From JBKBRC01 sp046292345 (GTDB lineage: Bacteria; Bacteroidota; Rhodothermia; Rhodothermales; Rubricoccaceae): a stretch of 64,000 nucleotides of DNA. The notes under the pieces were generated by a model. The model was not told the origin of the DNA. It ran no database searches and worked only from the letters and a program-made list of their open reading frames with translations. The position numbers and the translations under genes were made by a program. Location of the stretch: positions 13,168 through 77,167 of the forward strand of contig JBKBRC010000010.1 of assembly GCA_046292345.1 (NCBI GenBank), written 5' to 3'. Below, one piece after another: positions 19,154 to 29,041 of the stretch (the stretch's first letter is position 1; the number at the start of each line of letters is the position of its first letter).

Positions 19154-20155
19154 TCAGGCGGCCGCGATGCGGCCAATCTCGAAGGCGGGCTCGCCGAGCG
19201 CGCCCAGCACGGCGAGCGCGCGCGCGCGGCTCTCGGGCGGGACGACCGCCACGAGCCCCACGCCCAGGTTGAACGTGCGCCGCATGTCGTCCTCGGGCAC
19301 CCCGCCGACCTCCTGGATCAGGCGGAAGATAGGCGGGCGGCCCCACGCGTCCCAGGCCACGTCTGGCACGAGCCCCTCGGGAAGGATGCGGCGCGTGTTG
19401 CCCTCGATGCCGCTGCCGGTCACGTGCGCAAAGCCGCGCGCCAGGCCCTCGGCCAGCAGCGCCTGGATGGCGTCGAGGTAGGAGCGGTGGACGGCCAGCA
19501 GCGCCTCGGCGACGGTCTGGCCGCCGAGCGCGTCCGGCGTGTCGTGGGCCACGAAGCGCTCGAAGAGCACCTTGCGCGCCAGCGAGTAGCCGTTCGTGTG
19601 CAGGCCCGTCGAGGGCAGGCCGAGCAGCAGGTCGCCCGGCGCGATGGCGCGGCCGTCCACGATCGCGTCGCGCTCGACGATGCCCACGATGGTGCCGGCC
19701 AGGTCATACTCGCCGGGCCGGTACAGGTCGGGCATCTCGGCCGTCTCGCCGCCGATGAGCGCGCAGCCGTTGGCGCGGCAGGCGCGCGCGAAGCCGCGCA
19801 CGACATCCTCGAAGACGGCCGGCCGGAGCGTGCCGGCGGCGAAGTAGTCCAGGAAGAAGAGCGGGCGGGCGCCGCAGACGGCGATGTCGTTGACGCAGTG
19901 GTTGACGAGGCACTCGCCCACGGTGTCGTGGCGGTCCACGCGCTGCGCCACCTTGAGCTTGGTCCCGACGCCGTCCATCGACGAGACGAGCACCGGCTCG
20001 CGGTAGTGGTCCTTGGCGAGCGCGAACAGCCCGCCGAAGGCGCCGATGTCGGTCAGCACGCCCGGCGTGAACGTCTCGCGCACGAGGCCCTTGATGCGGC
20101 GCACGGCCTCCTCGCCGGCGTCTATGTCTACTCCGGCGTCTTTGTAGGTCGTCAT
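19154..20155 (-). CDS. purM: phosphoribosylformylglycinamidine cyclo-ligase
   Basis: 333 residues; ATP-dependent closure of FGAM to AIR in purine synthesis. The N terminus TYKDAGVDIDAGEEAV, the VSSMDGVGTKLKVA loop, GGETAEMPDLY and DLAGTIVGIVERD are PurM hallmarks. The usual HITGGG loop reads HVTGSGIEGN, a conservative Gly to Ser change. ATG at 20155, 23 bp after a TATCTTGC box. First gene of a probable purM-gpsA(-AlbA_2) transcription unit. Confidence 0.96.
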   Translation of the reverse strand: MTTYKDAGVDIDAGEEAVRRIKGLVRETFTPGVLTDIGAFGGLFALAKDHYREPVLVSSMDGVGTKLKVAQRVDRHDTVGECLVNHCVNDIAVCGARPLFFLDYFAAGTLRPAVFEDVVRGFARACRANGCALIGGETAEMPDLYRPGEYDLAGTIVGIVERDAIVDGRAIAPGDLLLGLPSTGLHTNGYSLARKVLFERFVAHDTPDALGGQTVAEALLAVHRSYLDAIQALLAEGLARGFAHVTGSGIEGNTRRILPEGLVPDVAWDAWGRPPIFRLIQEVGGVPEDDMRRTFNLGVGLVAVVPPESRARALAVLGALGEPAFEIGRIAAA

Positions 20156-20178
20156 GGATGGAGCGGGCGGACGGGCGC

Positions 20179-20186
20179 GCAAGATA
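20179..20186 (-). promoter_or_regulatory. putative -7 box TATCTTGC for purM
   Basis: On the minus strand TATCTTGC lies 23 bp before the purM ATG and just downstream of the dps terminator, so it separates the two units. Confidence 0.5.
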
Positions 20187-20210
20187 CCCGGCCGCGGGGG
20201 CTCGCCGGAT

Positions 20211-20242
20211 TAAAAAAGCCGGAGGGGACGACCCCTCCGGCT
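20211..20242 (-). terminator. Rho-independent terminator of dps
   Basis: On the minus strand a perfect 11-bp stem (AGCCGGAGGGG with its complement, loop of 4) is followed directly by six T. It lies 40 bp past the dps stop. It is the clearest intrinsic terminator in the window. Confidence 0.85.
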
Positions 20243-20282
20243 CTTGGCGCCAGTCAGACCCGGCACCGGGTCGCGGCGTGCG

Positions 20283-20939
20283 TCAGTCCATCTCCTCGAG
20301 CACCGGGTCCTCCCGGAGGTCATCCTCCCGGGCTGTCAGCCCGACCTCGAGCGTGTCGGACTCGAGGAAGTGCTCGAGGTGATGCGCGCGGTCCTCGGCG
20401 TAGCGGAGCCACTTCTCGAGCAGGCTCTTCGTGCCGAAGTCTTCGTGCTCGAGCGCCGTCTTGATGCTCCGGCGCAGCTCGACGCAGACGCGGCGCTCGC
20501 ACTCGATGTCGAGCTCGAGCATGTGGCGGACGCGGAACTGGCCCTCGGGCTCGTGCGCGATGTAGGCCAGCTTTTCCTGCTCGGCCGGGCTGCACGTCGG
20601 GATGCCGCCAAGCACCGTCAGGCGCTCCGCGATCGCGTCGAAGTGCTCGTGGACCTGGTTGTAGTGCTCCTCGAGGAACAGGTGCAGGTCACGGAACTGC
20701 GGCCCGACGACGAGCCAGTGGTGCTTGTGGTACTGGTGGTAAAGCACCGAGTACGAAGCGAGGTGGCGATCCAGGTGGGCGACGAGTTCCTTGCACGCTT
20801 CGGGCGAGAGCCCGACCGGGTTGCCCTCCATCTCGCCGAGCTTGCGCACGGGCTGCCGGCCCATGTGCGCTTTCTCGAGCGAGCCGGAGGCATCCTCGTG
20901 GAGGTGCGGATGGTCGTGGGTGCGCTTGCTGTCGGCCAT
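20283..20939 (-). CDS. dps: Dps-family ferritin-like protein
   Basis: 218 residues, longer than the usual 160-180. Core Dps helices begin near residue 45; the ferroxidase signature is visible as HKHHWLVVGPQFRDLHLFLEEHYNQ is split over HHWLVVGPQF (His) and FLEEHYNQVHEHFDAIAERL (Asp/Glu). Both ends are extended: a His/Asp-rich N terminus (THDHPHLHED) and an acidic C terminus (REDDLREDPVLEEMD). Dps forms 12-mers that oxidise and store iron and can shield DNA in stress. ATG at 20939. Ends in a strong terminator, so monocistronic. The acidic rather than basic tail argues against tight DNA binding (inference). Confidence 0.85.
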   Translation of the reverse strand: MADSKRTHDHPHLHEDASGSLEKAHMGRQPVRKLGEMEGNPVGLSPEACKELVAHLDRHLASYSVLYHQYHKHHWLVVGPQFRDLHLFLEEHYNQVHEHFDAIAERLTVLGGIPTCSPAEQEKLAYIAHEPEGQFRVRHMLELDIECERRVCVELRRSIKTALEHEDFGTKSLLEKWLRYAEDRAHHLEHFLESDTLEVGLTAREDDLREDPVLEEMD

Positions 20940-21040
20940 GGCGGAGAGGCGAAGGTCAGGTGGAAGGGAATCGAGGGGGTAAACCGCTGCCGGCCGGACG
21001 GGTTCGCCCTCCGGGGCGTCTTTACGCACGCTTTCCGCGT

Positions 21041-21847
21041 CTACGCTCCCTCTTCGCGCGCCGGCGAGGGTGCGCGCGCCTCCCACGGCGGGTCCCGCTT
21101 GTCGAGGAACGCCGCCACACCGGCGCGGCAGTCGTCGGTGGCCCGCGCGAGCGCGTTGACGCGCGCGGCGTAGGAGGCGCCCTCGGCGAGCCCCATGCCG
21201 GCCACGTCGGCCAGGAGGCGCTTGGTGAGCGCGACCGCCGAGGCGCTCGTGCGCGCCGCGATCTCGTCGCAGAGCGCGTCCGTCTCGGCCTCGAGGTCGG
21301 CCGCGGGCACGGCGCGCGTGACGAGCCCGACGCGCGCGGCCTCGGCCGCCGTCACGAGGTGCCCGCGGAGCATCAGGTCGCGCAGCGCGGCCTCGCCGAG
21401 CTTGCGCCGCACGTAGACGGCCACGATGGCTGGCACGAAGCCGATGCGCACCTCGGTGAAGCCCAGCCGGGCGTCCGCGCTCGCGAGCGCGAAGTCGCAC
21501 ACGGCCGCCAGCCCGCAGCCGCCCGCGATGGCGTGCCCGTTGACGCGCGCCACGACCGGCTTCGGATGGCGGTAGACGGCGTCGAAGAGACCGGCCAGGC
21601 GCTCCGAGTCGGCCAGGTTGGCCTCGGCGGAGGCCGTCTGGAGTGCCTGGAGCGCGGCCAGGTCGGCGCCGGCCGAGAAAACGCTCCCGGCGCCCGTGAG
21701 CACGACGACGCGCACGGCCGCGTCGCGCGCGGCCGCGTCGAGCGCGGCGCGGAGCGCGTCCACGAGGCCGGCCGAGAGCGCGTTGCGGACCTCCGGGCGG
21801 TCCAGCGTGAGCGTGCGGACGGCGCCGCGCGTGTGGGTCTGAAGCAT
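21041..21847 (-). CDS. enoyl-CoA hydratase/isomerase family protein
   Basis: 268 residues, crotonase fold. The oxyanion-hole and substrate loops are present: LTGAGSVFSAGADLAALQ, then HPKPVVARVNGHAIAGGCGLAAVCDFALAS, FTEVRIGFVPA and the C-terminal helices (TKRLLADVAG). One acidic catalytic residue is in place (E in FTEV), the other is not obvious at the position used by classical hydratases, so it may be a methylglutaconyl-CoA hydratase-like or isomerase-type member. ATG at 21847; a TAGCTTGG box lies 33 bp upstream. Ends PSPAREEGA. Divergent from lptD, 156 bp apart. Confidence 0.85.
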   Translation of the reverse strand: MLQTHTRGAVRTLTLDRPEVRNALSAGLVDALRAALDAAARDAAVRVVVLTGAGSVFSAGADLAALQALQTASAEANLADSERLAGLFDAVYRHPKPVVARVNGHAIAGGCGLAAVCDFALASADARLGFTEVRIGFVPAIVAVYVRRKLGEAALRDLMLRGHLVTAAEAARVGLVTRAVPAADLEAETDALCDEIAARTSASAVALTKRLLADVAGMGLAEGASYAARVNALARATDDCRAGVAAFLDKRDPPWEARAPSPAREEGA

Positions 21848-21880
21848 GGCGGAACGGCGACGAGACGTGGAGCAGGGCTG

Positions 21881-21888
21881 CCAAGCTA
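21881..21888 (-). promoter_or_regulatory. putative -7 box TAGCTTGG for the enoyl-CoA hydratase
   Basis: Minus-strand TAGCTTGG, 33 bp before the ATG at 21847, in the divergent spacer with lptD. Confidence 0.4.
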
Positions 21889-21974
21889 ACCCCTGCCCCC
21901 CGCGCGGCCGGGCTGCGCGCCGCGTCTGGAAATGCCGCACCCCACGTCCGGAGACGCCCCCTGACCCGAGGTTC

Positions 21975-21982
21975 TACCTTTG
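21975..21982 (+). promoter_or_regulatory. putative -7 box TACCTTTG for lptD
   Basis: An exact TAnnTTTG match 21 bp before the GTG start of lptD; the best example in the window. Confidence 0.55.
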
Positions 21983-22003
21983 CGCTGAACCCGCCCGCCG
22001 CCC

Positions 22004-24730
22004 GTGCGCTGCCTGCTCGCCCTGCTGCTCGCCCTCGCCGCCGCGCCCGCGTGGGCGCAGCAGACGCCTGCCGACACGCTCGCGGCGGGCGCCGCCGCTG
22101 ACACGCTCGCCGCGTCGCCGCCGGCGGCGGCGCGGGCCACCATTGACCCTGCCGACGACGAGCCGCTCGGCGTGCCCCTTGCGCCGCCTGCCGAGGGCGG
22201 CCTCGAGGAGCCCATCGCGTACGCCGCGCGCGACTCGGTCGTGATCACGCTGGCGCCGCGCGAGGGCCTCCCCGAGGGCGCCCGCCCGGACGACACGTTC
22301 ACGCTCTTCGGCGGGGCGCGGGCCACCTACCGCGAGGCCACGCTCGAGGCCGGCGTTCTCAGCTACCGCTTCGGTCCGGAGGAGCTGCGCGCCACGCCCC
22401 TCCCGGCACGCGGCGCCGGCCCGCCGCTCGAGGTGCCGCAGTTCGCGCGCGGCACCGAGCAGTTCTCGGGCCTCGAGCTCGTCTACAACCTGCGCTCAGA
22501 GCGCGGGCGCGTCGTGGGCGCGCGCACGGCCATCGAGGACGGCTTCCTGCTCGGCGGCATCATCCGGCAGCAGGACGCACGCGTGATCTACGTCCAGAAC
22601 GCGGCCTACACCACGTGCGACCACGAGCACCCGCACTACGCCGTCGAGGCCAGCCGCCTGATGGTCGTCGACGGGCGGACGGTCTACACGGGGCCCGTCC
22701 GCCTGCGCCTGCTCGGCCTGCCGACCCCGCTCTGGCTGCCGTTCGGCTACTTTCCCGCCACCGAGGGCCGCCGCAGCGGGCCGCTCGCGGTCGGCTACGG
22801 CCAGTCGGCCGACTTCGGGCTGTTCCTGCGCGACGTCGGCTGGTACTGGGCCGCGAGCGACTACTTCGACGCGCTCGTCAAGGGCCAGATCGGCACGCGC
22901 GGCTCGTTCCAGGCCGAGGGCGTCGTGGCGTACGCGCGCCGCTACGCCTACTCGGGCCGGCTCGGGCTCGCCTACGGGCGCCTGCGCCGCGGCGAGCGCA
23001 CCGACCTCGACTTCGCCGTCTCGACGCCGGTCTCGCTCACGTGGTCGCACGACCAGACGCTGCCGGCCGGGCAGCGCCTCTCGGCCAGCGTGGACCTGCG
23101 CTCGAACGCGCAGCGCTTCGTCTCGACCAACATCCGCGACCAGGTGCAGCAGTCGACGACTTCCACGGTCAGCTACAACCAGTCGTGGCCCCGCGTGGGG
23201 CGCGCGCTCAGCCTGAGCGTGCGCGGCACGCAGCAGCTCCAGACCGGCCAGGCGTCGTTCACCCTCCCGCAGGTCGCGCTCAGCCAGCAGCGGCGCTTCC
23301 CGTTCCGTCCGGCCGGCCGCCGCGGCACGCGCTGGTACGAGCAGATCGGCGTCAGCTACACCGGCGCCTTCACGAACACGTACGACTTCCGCCCCGTCGC
23401 CGGCGGCGACTCGACGGTCTCGTTCCTCGAGGGCCTCTTCCGCCCGAGCGCCTTTCGCGCCGCGACGGGCCAGGGCGCGCGCTTCGCCTACGCCGCGCAG
23501 CACAGCGTGCCCGTGAGTGCCAGCTACCGCATCGACCGCTACCGGCTCAACGTGCTGCCGAGCCTCTCGTACACCGAGACGTGGACCGGGCGGCGCACCG
23601 AGCGCGTGTTCGACCCCCGGGCGAACGCGGTGCAGGAGGTGCCCGTGGAGGCGTTCACGGCCATCCGCCGGCCGCGCGCCTCGCTCGGGCTCAGCAGCGA
23701 GTTTTTCGGCACGTTCCCGCTGCGCGTCGGGCCGCTCGACGGGCTGCGGCACGTCGTCCGCCCGACCGTCTCGCTCAACGCCGAGCCCGACTACGCGCGC
23801 GCGCCCTTCCGCTACGTGCGCACCGTGCAGGCCGACGCCTCGGGCCGCACGCAGACCTACGCCATCGCCCCCGGCGTGCCGCTCGCGCCGACGGCCGCGC
23901 TCGGCGTCTCGGTGGACAACGCGTTTCTGACGCGCCTGGTCCAGACTGACACGACGGGCGAGGTGCAGCGCCGCACGCTCCAGGTGCTCTCGCTCAGTCT
24001 CAGCTCCGGCTACAACTTCGCCGACCCTCTGCGGCCCGTCCAGGACCTCAGCCTGGCCGGCAACAGCCAGCTCGGCGCCTACCGGATCAACGTCAACGGC
24101 CAGTTCTCGGCCTACGCGCTCGACTCGCTCGGCGTGGCCACCTCGGTGCCGTACGTGACGGCGACAGGCCGCCCGCTCCGCCTGACGGGCTTCACGGTCT
24201 CGGCAGGCACGCAGTTCAGCGCCCGCCGCGGCGCCGGGCAGGCCGAAGACCTGCGCCTCGTCTCGGGCGCGGCCGTCCCCGGCGCGCCGGGCACCCTCCT
24301 CGACCCGCTCTTCCCGGACTACCGCCCGAGCGCGCTCGGCTACGTGGACTTCGCCGCGCCGTGGTCGTTCTCGCTCGACTTCACGGCCGGCTACGCGCCA
24401 CGCCCGCCCGGTCTGCCGTCGGCGTTCCAGCGCTCGCCCTGGAACGCCGTGCTCTCGGTCAACCAGTTCAACTTCCGGCTGACGCCCAACTGGGCCGTGA
24501 CAGGCAGCACCGGCTACGACCTCGCGCAGAGGCGCGCCACGCTGACGCAGCTGGCCCTCCGGCGCGACCTGCACTGCTGGGAGATGCAGCTCCAGGTCGT
24601 CCCCTTCGGGCAGTTCCAGCAGGTCAGCTTCTCGCTCTACGTCAAGAGCGGCTACCTCCGCGACCTGCTCCGGCTCGACCTCCCCAACACCGACGCGCGC
24701 TCGGCCTTCCGCAACGTAGCCCGGTTCTGA
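22004..24730 (+). CDS. lptD: LPS-assembly protein LptD (Bacteroidota-type outer-membrane barrel)
   Basis: 908 residues. Signal peptide MRCLLALLLALAAAPAWAQ (GTG start at 22004). After a variable linker, residues 60-150 form the OstA-like N-terminal beta-jellyroll (TLFGGARATYREATLEAG) and the rest is a large outer-membrane barrel rich in aromatic beta strands (LPTPLWLPFGYFPATEGRRSG, VVAYARRYAYSGRLGLAYGR, ending FSLYVKSGYLRDLLRLDLPN). LptD places lipopolysaccharide in the outer leaflet with LptE. The GTG start fits the signal peptide and the box 21 bp upstream. Lone gene here, followed by a small barrel protein after 196 bp. Confidence 0.85.
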   Translation: MRCLLALLLALAAAPAWAQQTPADTLAAGAAADTLAASPPAAARATIDPADDEPLGVPLAPPAEGGLEEPIAYAARDSVVITLAPREGLPEGARPDDTFTLFGGARATYREATLEAGVLSYRFGPEELRATPLPARGAGPPLEVPQFARGTEQFSGLELVYNLRSERGRVVGARTAIEDGFLLGGIIRQQDARVIYVQNAAYTTCDHEHPHYAVEASRLMVVDGRTVYTGPVRLRLLGLPTPLWLPFGYFPATEGRRSGPLAVGYGQSADFGLFLRDVGWYWAASDYFDALVKGQIGTRGSFQAEGVVAYARRYAYSGRLGLAYGRLRRGERTDLDFAVSTPVSLTWSHDQTLPAGQRLSASVDLRSNAQRFVSTNIRDQVQQSTTSTVSYNQSWPRVGRALSLSVRGTQQLQTGQASFTLPQVALSQQRRFPFRPAGRRGTRWYEQIGVSYTGAFTNTYDFRPVAGGDSTVSFLEGLFRPSAFRAATGQGARFAYAAQHSVPVSASYRIDRYRLNVLPSLSYTETWTGRRTERVFDPRANAVQEVPVEAFTAIRRPRASLGLSSEFFGTFPLRVGPLDGLRHVVRPTVSLNAEPDYARAPFRYVRTVQADASGRTQTYAIAPGVPLAPTAALGVSVDNAFLTRLVQTDTTGEVQRRTLQVLSLSLSSGYNFADPLRPVQDLSLAGNSQLGAYRINVNGQFSAYALDSLGVATSVPYVTATGRPLRLTGFTVSAGTQFSARRGAGQAEDLRLVSGAAVPGAPGTLLDPLFPDYRPSALGYVDFAAPWSFSLDFTAGYAPRPPGLPSAFQRSPWNAVLSVNQFNFRLTPNWAVTGSTGYDLAQRRATLTQLALRRDLHCWEMQLQVVPFGQFQQVSFSLYVKSGYLRDLLRLDLPNTDARSAFRNVARF

Positions 24731-24773
24731 CGCGTGCTGCTCCGCCAGGTCGCGTCGCTGCCTCCGGGAAGCC

Positions 24774-24805
24774 GACCGTGAACATCTGGGACCGTGAACA
24801 TCTGG
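24774..24805. repeat. 16-bp tandem duplication downstream of lptD
   Basis: gaccgtgaacatctgg occurs twice head to tail, 43 bp after the lptD stop. Confidence 0.8.
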
Positions 24806-24900
24806 CCAGAGCGGCGTGAGGCGGGCCGGCGACAGAAACCCCCGTCCCGGTGCCGGGTTCAGGCGCACCCGTGCGGCCCGCGCCGCCCCCCGAGCCCTGC

Positions 24901-24908
24901 TACGTTTC
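24901..24908 (+). promoter_or_regulatory. putative -7 box TACGTTTC
   Basis: TACGTTTC lies 18 bp before the ATG of the small barrel gene at 24927. Confidence 0.45.
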
Positions 24909-24926
24909 CGCCCCTCGGCCCCGACG

Positions 24927-25397
24927 ATGCGCTCTTTCCTGCTCTGCGCGCTCGCGCTTGCGCTCGCAGCCCCGGCCTCCGCCCAGATCGCCCGGGGCGA
25001 CCTCGAGATCGCCGGCGCGGCCGGGCTCTCCACGCGCGACGGCCTGACGACGCTCCAGCTCGCCCCCTCGGCAGGCTACTTCCTCACGCCCGCCGTGCAG
25101 GCCGGGCTCGACCTCAGCTACGTCCGCGTCTCCGGCAACGGGCAGCGCTCCTCCGGTGGCACGCTCGGGCCCTTCGTAGCATATCACTTCAACCCGCCCG
25201 GCGCGCGGACGGTGCCCTTCTTCGGCGCGCAGGTCGGCGTGACGCTCACGGGGGAGGAGCAGCTCTCGTATGGCGGTTTTGCAGGGGTGAAGCACTTCGT
25301 CTCGCCCGGCGGCGCCGTGAGCGCGCGCGCTGTCGTGGGTTCGGAGGACGACGAGCTCACGTTCGGAACCGTCCTTGGCGTCTCGGTCTTTTTCTGA
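24927..25397 (+). CDS. small outer-membrane beta-barrel protein
   Basis: 156 residues: signal peptide MRSFLLCALALALAAPASAQ, then alternating beta strands with aromatic ends (PSAGYFLTPAVQAGLDLSYV, GPFVAYHF, FFGAQVGVTL, SYGGFAGVKHFV, TFGTVLGVSVFF), a pattern of small OmpA/OmpW-like or opacity-type barrels of 8 strands. C-terminal phenylalanine is present, as expected for BAM recognition. ATG at 24927. The next gene starts 16 bp after its stop, suggesting cotranscription. Confidence 0.78.
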   Translation: MRSFLLCALALALAAPASAQIARGDLEIAGAAGLSTRDGLTTLQLAPSAGYFLTPAVQAGLDLSYVRVSGNGQRSSGGTLGPFVAYHFNPPGARTVPFFGAQVGVTLTGEEQLSYGGFAGVKHFVSPGGAVSARAVVGSEDDELTFGTVLGVSVFF

Positions 25398-25413
25398 CCG
25401 CCTCTGCCCGACC

Positions 25414-26193
25414 GTGCCTGGCACGCCTCCGCCTCCACGCGCGACCGAGGGCGCAGCGGCGCCCCTCCCGCTCGCCCGCCCGCCGTTCGCGCGGCCGGAG
25501 CCGCTCAGCCTCTCCTTCGAGGGGTTTCCGGACGAGGGGTTCGAGGCGCTCGCGCGCCTGCGCAGCGAGCCGCACATCGGGCGCTACCAGGCCGAGAAGC
25601 CCGTCCTGGACCGCGCCGTGACGGCGCCTTTCAAGCGCTACCGCGACGACCTCGCCGTCAACTGGGTCCTGCCCAACGGCCTGCCCTTCGAGACCGAGCG
25701 CGGCGTGTTCAGCCGGATCCTCAAGAACGACTTTGGCGCCGGCGGGAGCCACCACCACCTCTGGATGGCCTTCTACCGCCCGCCGCTCAAGCGCCTGACG
25801 GACGCGCAGCTCTCGCACGGCGTCTACCCGGACGGCTTCGCGTTCTCGCTCTATGTGGGCGCGTACGCGGGAGCGCTCTTCCGCGCCGCACGCCAGCGCA
25901 TGCTCGACGAAGCACCACGCGCGCTCGCGCTGCTGAACCCGCTCCTGTCTGAGGGCTTTCACTTCGCCTTCGCGCCGCACGTGACCAAGCCCGAGGGGCG
26001 CCCCACGTTCTCGGCGCCGCTTGCGCGCCTGCCCGCGGGCGTCGCCCGTGCCGGCGGGCTCTGGGTGCGCCATAAGCTGCCCCGCGAGACCGTACAGCGC
26101 CTCGGTCCCGGTCTCGTCGGCTACGCGCTCGGCGTGCAGGAGGCGCTCTGGCCGCTCTACCGTTTCTGGCTCGGCCTGGACGACGAAGACTGA
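25414..26193 (+). CDS. uncharacterised protein, distant DUF2461-like
   Basis: 259 residues from GTG 25414, the first plausible start after the barrel gene. No signal peptide or membrane segment. The layout is reminiscent of DUF2461/TIGR02453: an N-terminal part ending in a start such as FSRILKNDFG, then HHHLWMAFYRPP, HGVYPDGFAFSLYVGAYAGAL and a helical C terminus, where DUF2461 has SRIxRDxRF and a barrel-like core. The similarity is weak and by eye only. Tyr/Trp/His-rich segments (GSHHHLWMAFY) suggest a folded enzyme or binding protein. The function is unknown. Confidence 0.65.
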   Translation: MPGTPPPPRATEGAAAPLPLARPPFARPEPLSLSFEGFPDEGFEALARLRSEPHIGRYQAEKPVLDRAVTAPFKRYRDDLAVNWVLPNGLPFETERGVFSRILKNDFGAGGSHHHLWMAFYRPPLKRLTDAQLSHGVYPDGFAFSLYVGAYAGALFRAARQRMLDEAPRALALLNPLLSEGFHFAFAPHVTKPEGRPTFSAPLARLPAGVARAGGLWVRHKLPRETVQRLGPGLVGYALGVQEALWPLYRFWLGLDDED

Positions 26194-26220
26194 CCGGCCG
26201 GGCGGCCCCTGCGCGGGCGC

Positions 26221-27252
26221 TCAGCTCGCGTTGTCGTCGCTCGCGTTGTCGTCGCTCGCGTTGTCGTCGAGCCGCTCGAACACGAGGCGCGCCGCGCCAA
26301 GCAGCGCCACGTCGTTGCCACGCGTCTCCTGAACCAGTTCCACCCCCTCGCGCATGGCCGGCATCACGAACCGGCGCATCGTCTCGCGGGCCGGGCCAAG
26401 CACGAACTCGCCCGCTGCCGAGACGCCCCCGCCCACGACGACCTTGCGGATGTCGAGCAGGTTGATGGCCGAGCCGAGCATCACGCCGAGCTTGTGGCCG
26501 GCCCAGGCGAGGACGGCCGCCGCCTCGGGGTCGCCCGCCACGGCCGACGTGTAGAGCTTGAGCGGCGTCACGTCGCACAGCTCGTGGCCGGCCGTCTCGT
26601 GCAGCTCGGTCTCGCGCGTGAGCAGCTGGTAGCGGGCGTGGCGTGAGAGAAAGTGCTGGCCGAGGTACGCCTCGACGGCGCCCGCGACGCCGCTGCGCGC
26701 GTACGGTCCCTCGTAGTCGATCGAGATGTGGCCGAGCTCGCCCGCGGCGCCCGTCGCGCCGCGGAAGATGCGCCGCTCGTAGACGATCGCGCCGCCGACG
26801 CCGGTGCCGAGCGTGACCATGATGAACGAGTCGAACGCCCGCCCTGCGCCGTAGTAGGCCGAGCCCAGGCCGGCCACGTTAGCGTCGTTCTCGACCAGGA
26901 TGGGCGCGGACGCCTCGAGCCCGAGCGCGGCCAAGCGCCGCCCGAGCTGCGTCGGGAAGTGGACCTCCTCCCAGCCGGGGAAGTTGGGCGGCTTGCGCAC
27001 CGTCGTGCGGTCGAGCGAGACGGCGCCGGGTGCGCCAACCCCTACGCCGGCGAGCGGCGCGCCCTCCGGCAGGGCCGGCAGGACGCGCGCGACCGTCTCC
27101 GCGACGCGGTCGAGCACGACGTGCGGCCCCCGCCCGGCGTCGGTGGGGGCGGTGGCGCGGCGCACCACGCCGCGCGTGCGCTCGACGAGCGCCACCTTGA
27201 GGTTGGTGCCGCCAAGGTCTATGCCGACGGCGTACTGCTCCGGAGCGTCCAC
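26221..27252 (-). CDS. ROK-family sugar kinase (glucokinase-like) without the zinc-cysteine motif
   Basis: 343 residues. ASKHA-fold motifs: GIDLGGTNLKVAL at 9-21 (phosphate 1), GVGVGAPGAVS, NDANVAGLGSAYYG (catalytic Asp in ENDAN), MVTLGTGVGGAIVYE and VVGGGVSAAG (adenosine). The family's CxCGxxGCxE zinc site after GH is replaced by YARSGVAGAVEAYLG (about 180-194): the frame of the motif is kept, but every cysteine is gone. It probably phosphorylates glucose or another hexose. GTG start at 27252. The C terminus carries three DDNAS pentapeptides from a 15-bp repeat. Last gene of the eno - FtsB-like - ROK unit, 12 bp after its neighbour. Confidence 0.85.
   Translation of the reverse strand: MDAPEQYAVGIDLGGTNLKVALVERTRGVVRRATAPTDAGRGPHVVLDRVAETVARVLPALPEGAPLAGVGVGAPGAVSLDRTTVRKPPNFPGWEEVHFPTQLGRRLAALGLEASAPILVENDANVAGLGSAYYGAGRAFDSFIMVTLGTGVGGAIVYERRIFRGATGAAGELGHISIDYEGPYARSGVAGAVEAYLGQHFLSRHARYQLLTRETELHETAGHELCDVTPLKLYTSAVAGDPEAAAVLAWAGHKLGVMLGSAINLLDIRKVVVGGGVSAAGEFVLGPARETMRRFVMPAMREGVELVQETRGNDVALLGAARLVFERLDDNASDDNASDDNAS
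26224..26268. repeat. 15-bp x3 in-frame tandem repeat at the ROK kinase C terminus
   Basis: gctcgcgttgtcgtc occurs three times without a mismatch, encoding (DDNAS)3 directly before the stop codon at 26221-26223. Confidence 0.85.
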
Positions 27253-27264
27253 GCGCGGGCGGGC

Positions 27265-27558
27265 TTAGTCCTCGGGCGCGTCGGCGACGCGGTAGACGGT
27301 CTCGCCGGGGCGGCGCATGCCGTACTGCTCGCGCGCGACGCGCTCGACCACCTCGGGCGAGAGCCCGACCTCCACCTGCCGCGCGAGCACGGCGTTTTCG
27401 TCACGCAGGCGCTGGTTCTCCTGGCGCAGCTGCGCCAGGTCGCGCGCGTACTGCGCGCGGCGCAGCACGCTGTGGCTGTCGAAGAACGCGATCCAGAGCG
27501 CGAGCGCGACGACCCCGGCGAGGACGAGGCGACGGCGGAGCGCGGGCGAGCGCAGCAT
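27265..27558 (-). CDS. septum formation initiator protein, FtsB/DivIC-like
   Basis: 97 residues: short basic N terminus, one membrane helix (LVLAGVVALALWIAFF, about 13-28), then a coiled coil (LRRAQYARDLAQLRQENQRLRDENAVLARQ split over 35-62) and the tail VERVAREQYGMRRPGETVYRV, matching the FtsB/DivIC pattern of a bitopic divisome scaffold. ATG at 27558. Located between eno and the ROK kinase; ftsB next to eno is a common arrangement and supports the call. Confidence 0.85.
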   Translation of the reverse strand: MLRSPALRRRLVLAGVVALALWIAFFDSHSVLRRAQYARDLAQLRQENQRLRDENAVLARQVEVGLSPEVVERVAREQYGMRRPGETVYRVADAPED

Positions 27559-27595
27559 GGCACCGGGTGGCGGGTGGTACGGCGGCAACGGGCGC

Positions 27596-28879
<1,284 letters not shown>

Positions 28880-29041
28880 GAGAGGCGGAGCAGGCCAGAG
28901 AAGCGAAGGCCTGCCAAGATCGGCACGGGCGCCGCGTCCGGCAACCGCGTCTCGCGCGTATGCAAGGCCGGCGTGCGCGCGGGGCGGGAGCCTCCCCGCG
29001 CCTGGCCGGCGCCCGGCACGTTTCCGGGACAGACCTGCGGC

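Noticed and set aside
22496..25033. 845-codon open frame antisense to lptD
   Set aside because: Antisense to a clear signal-peptide barrel gene, composition of a GC shadow (Arg, Glu, Val, Ala repeats), no motifs.
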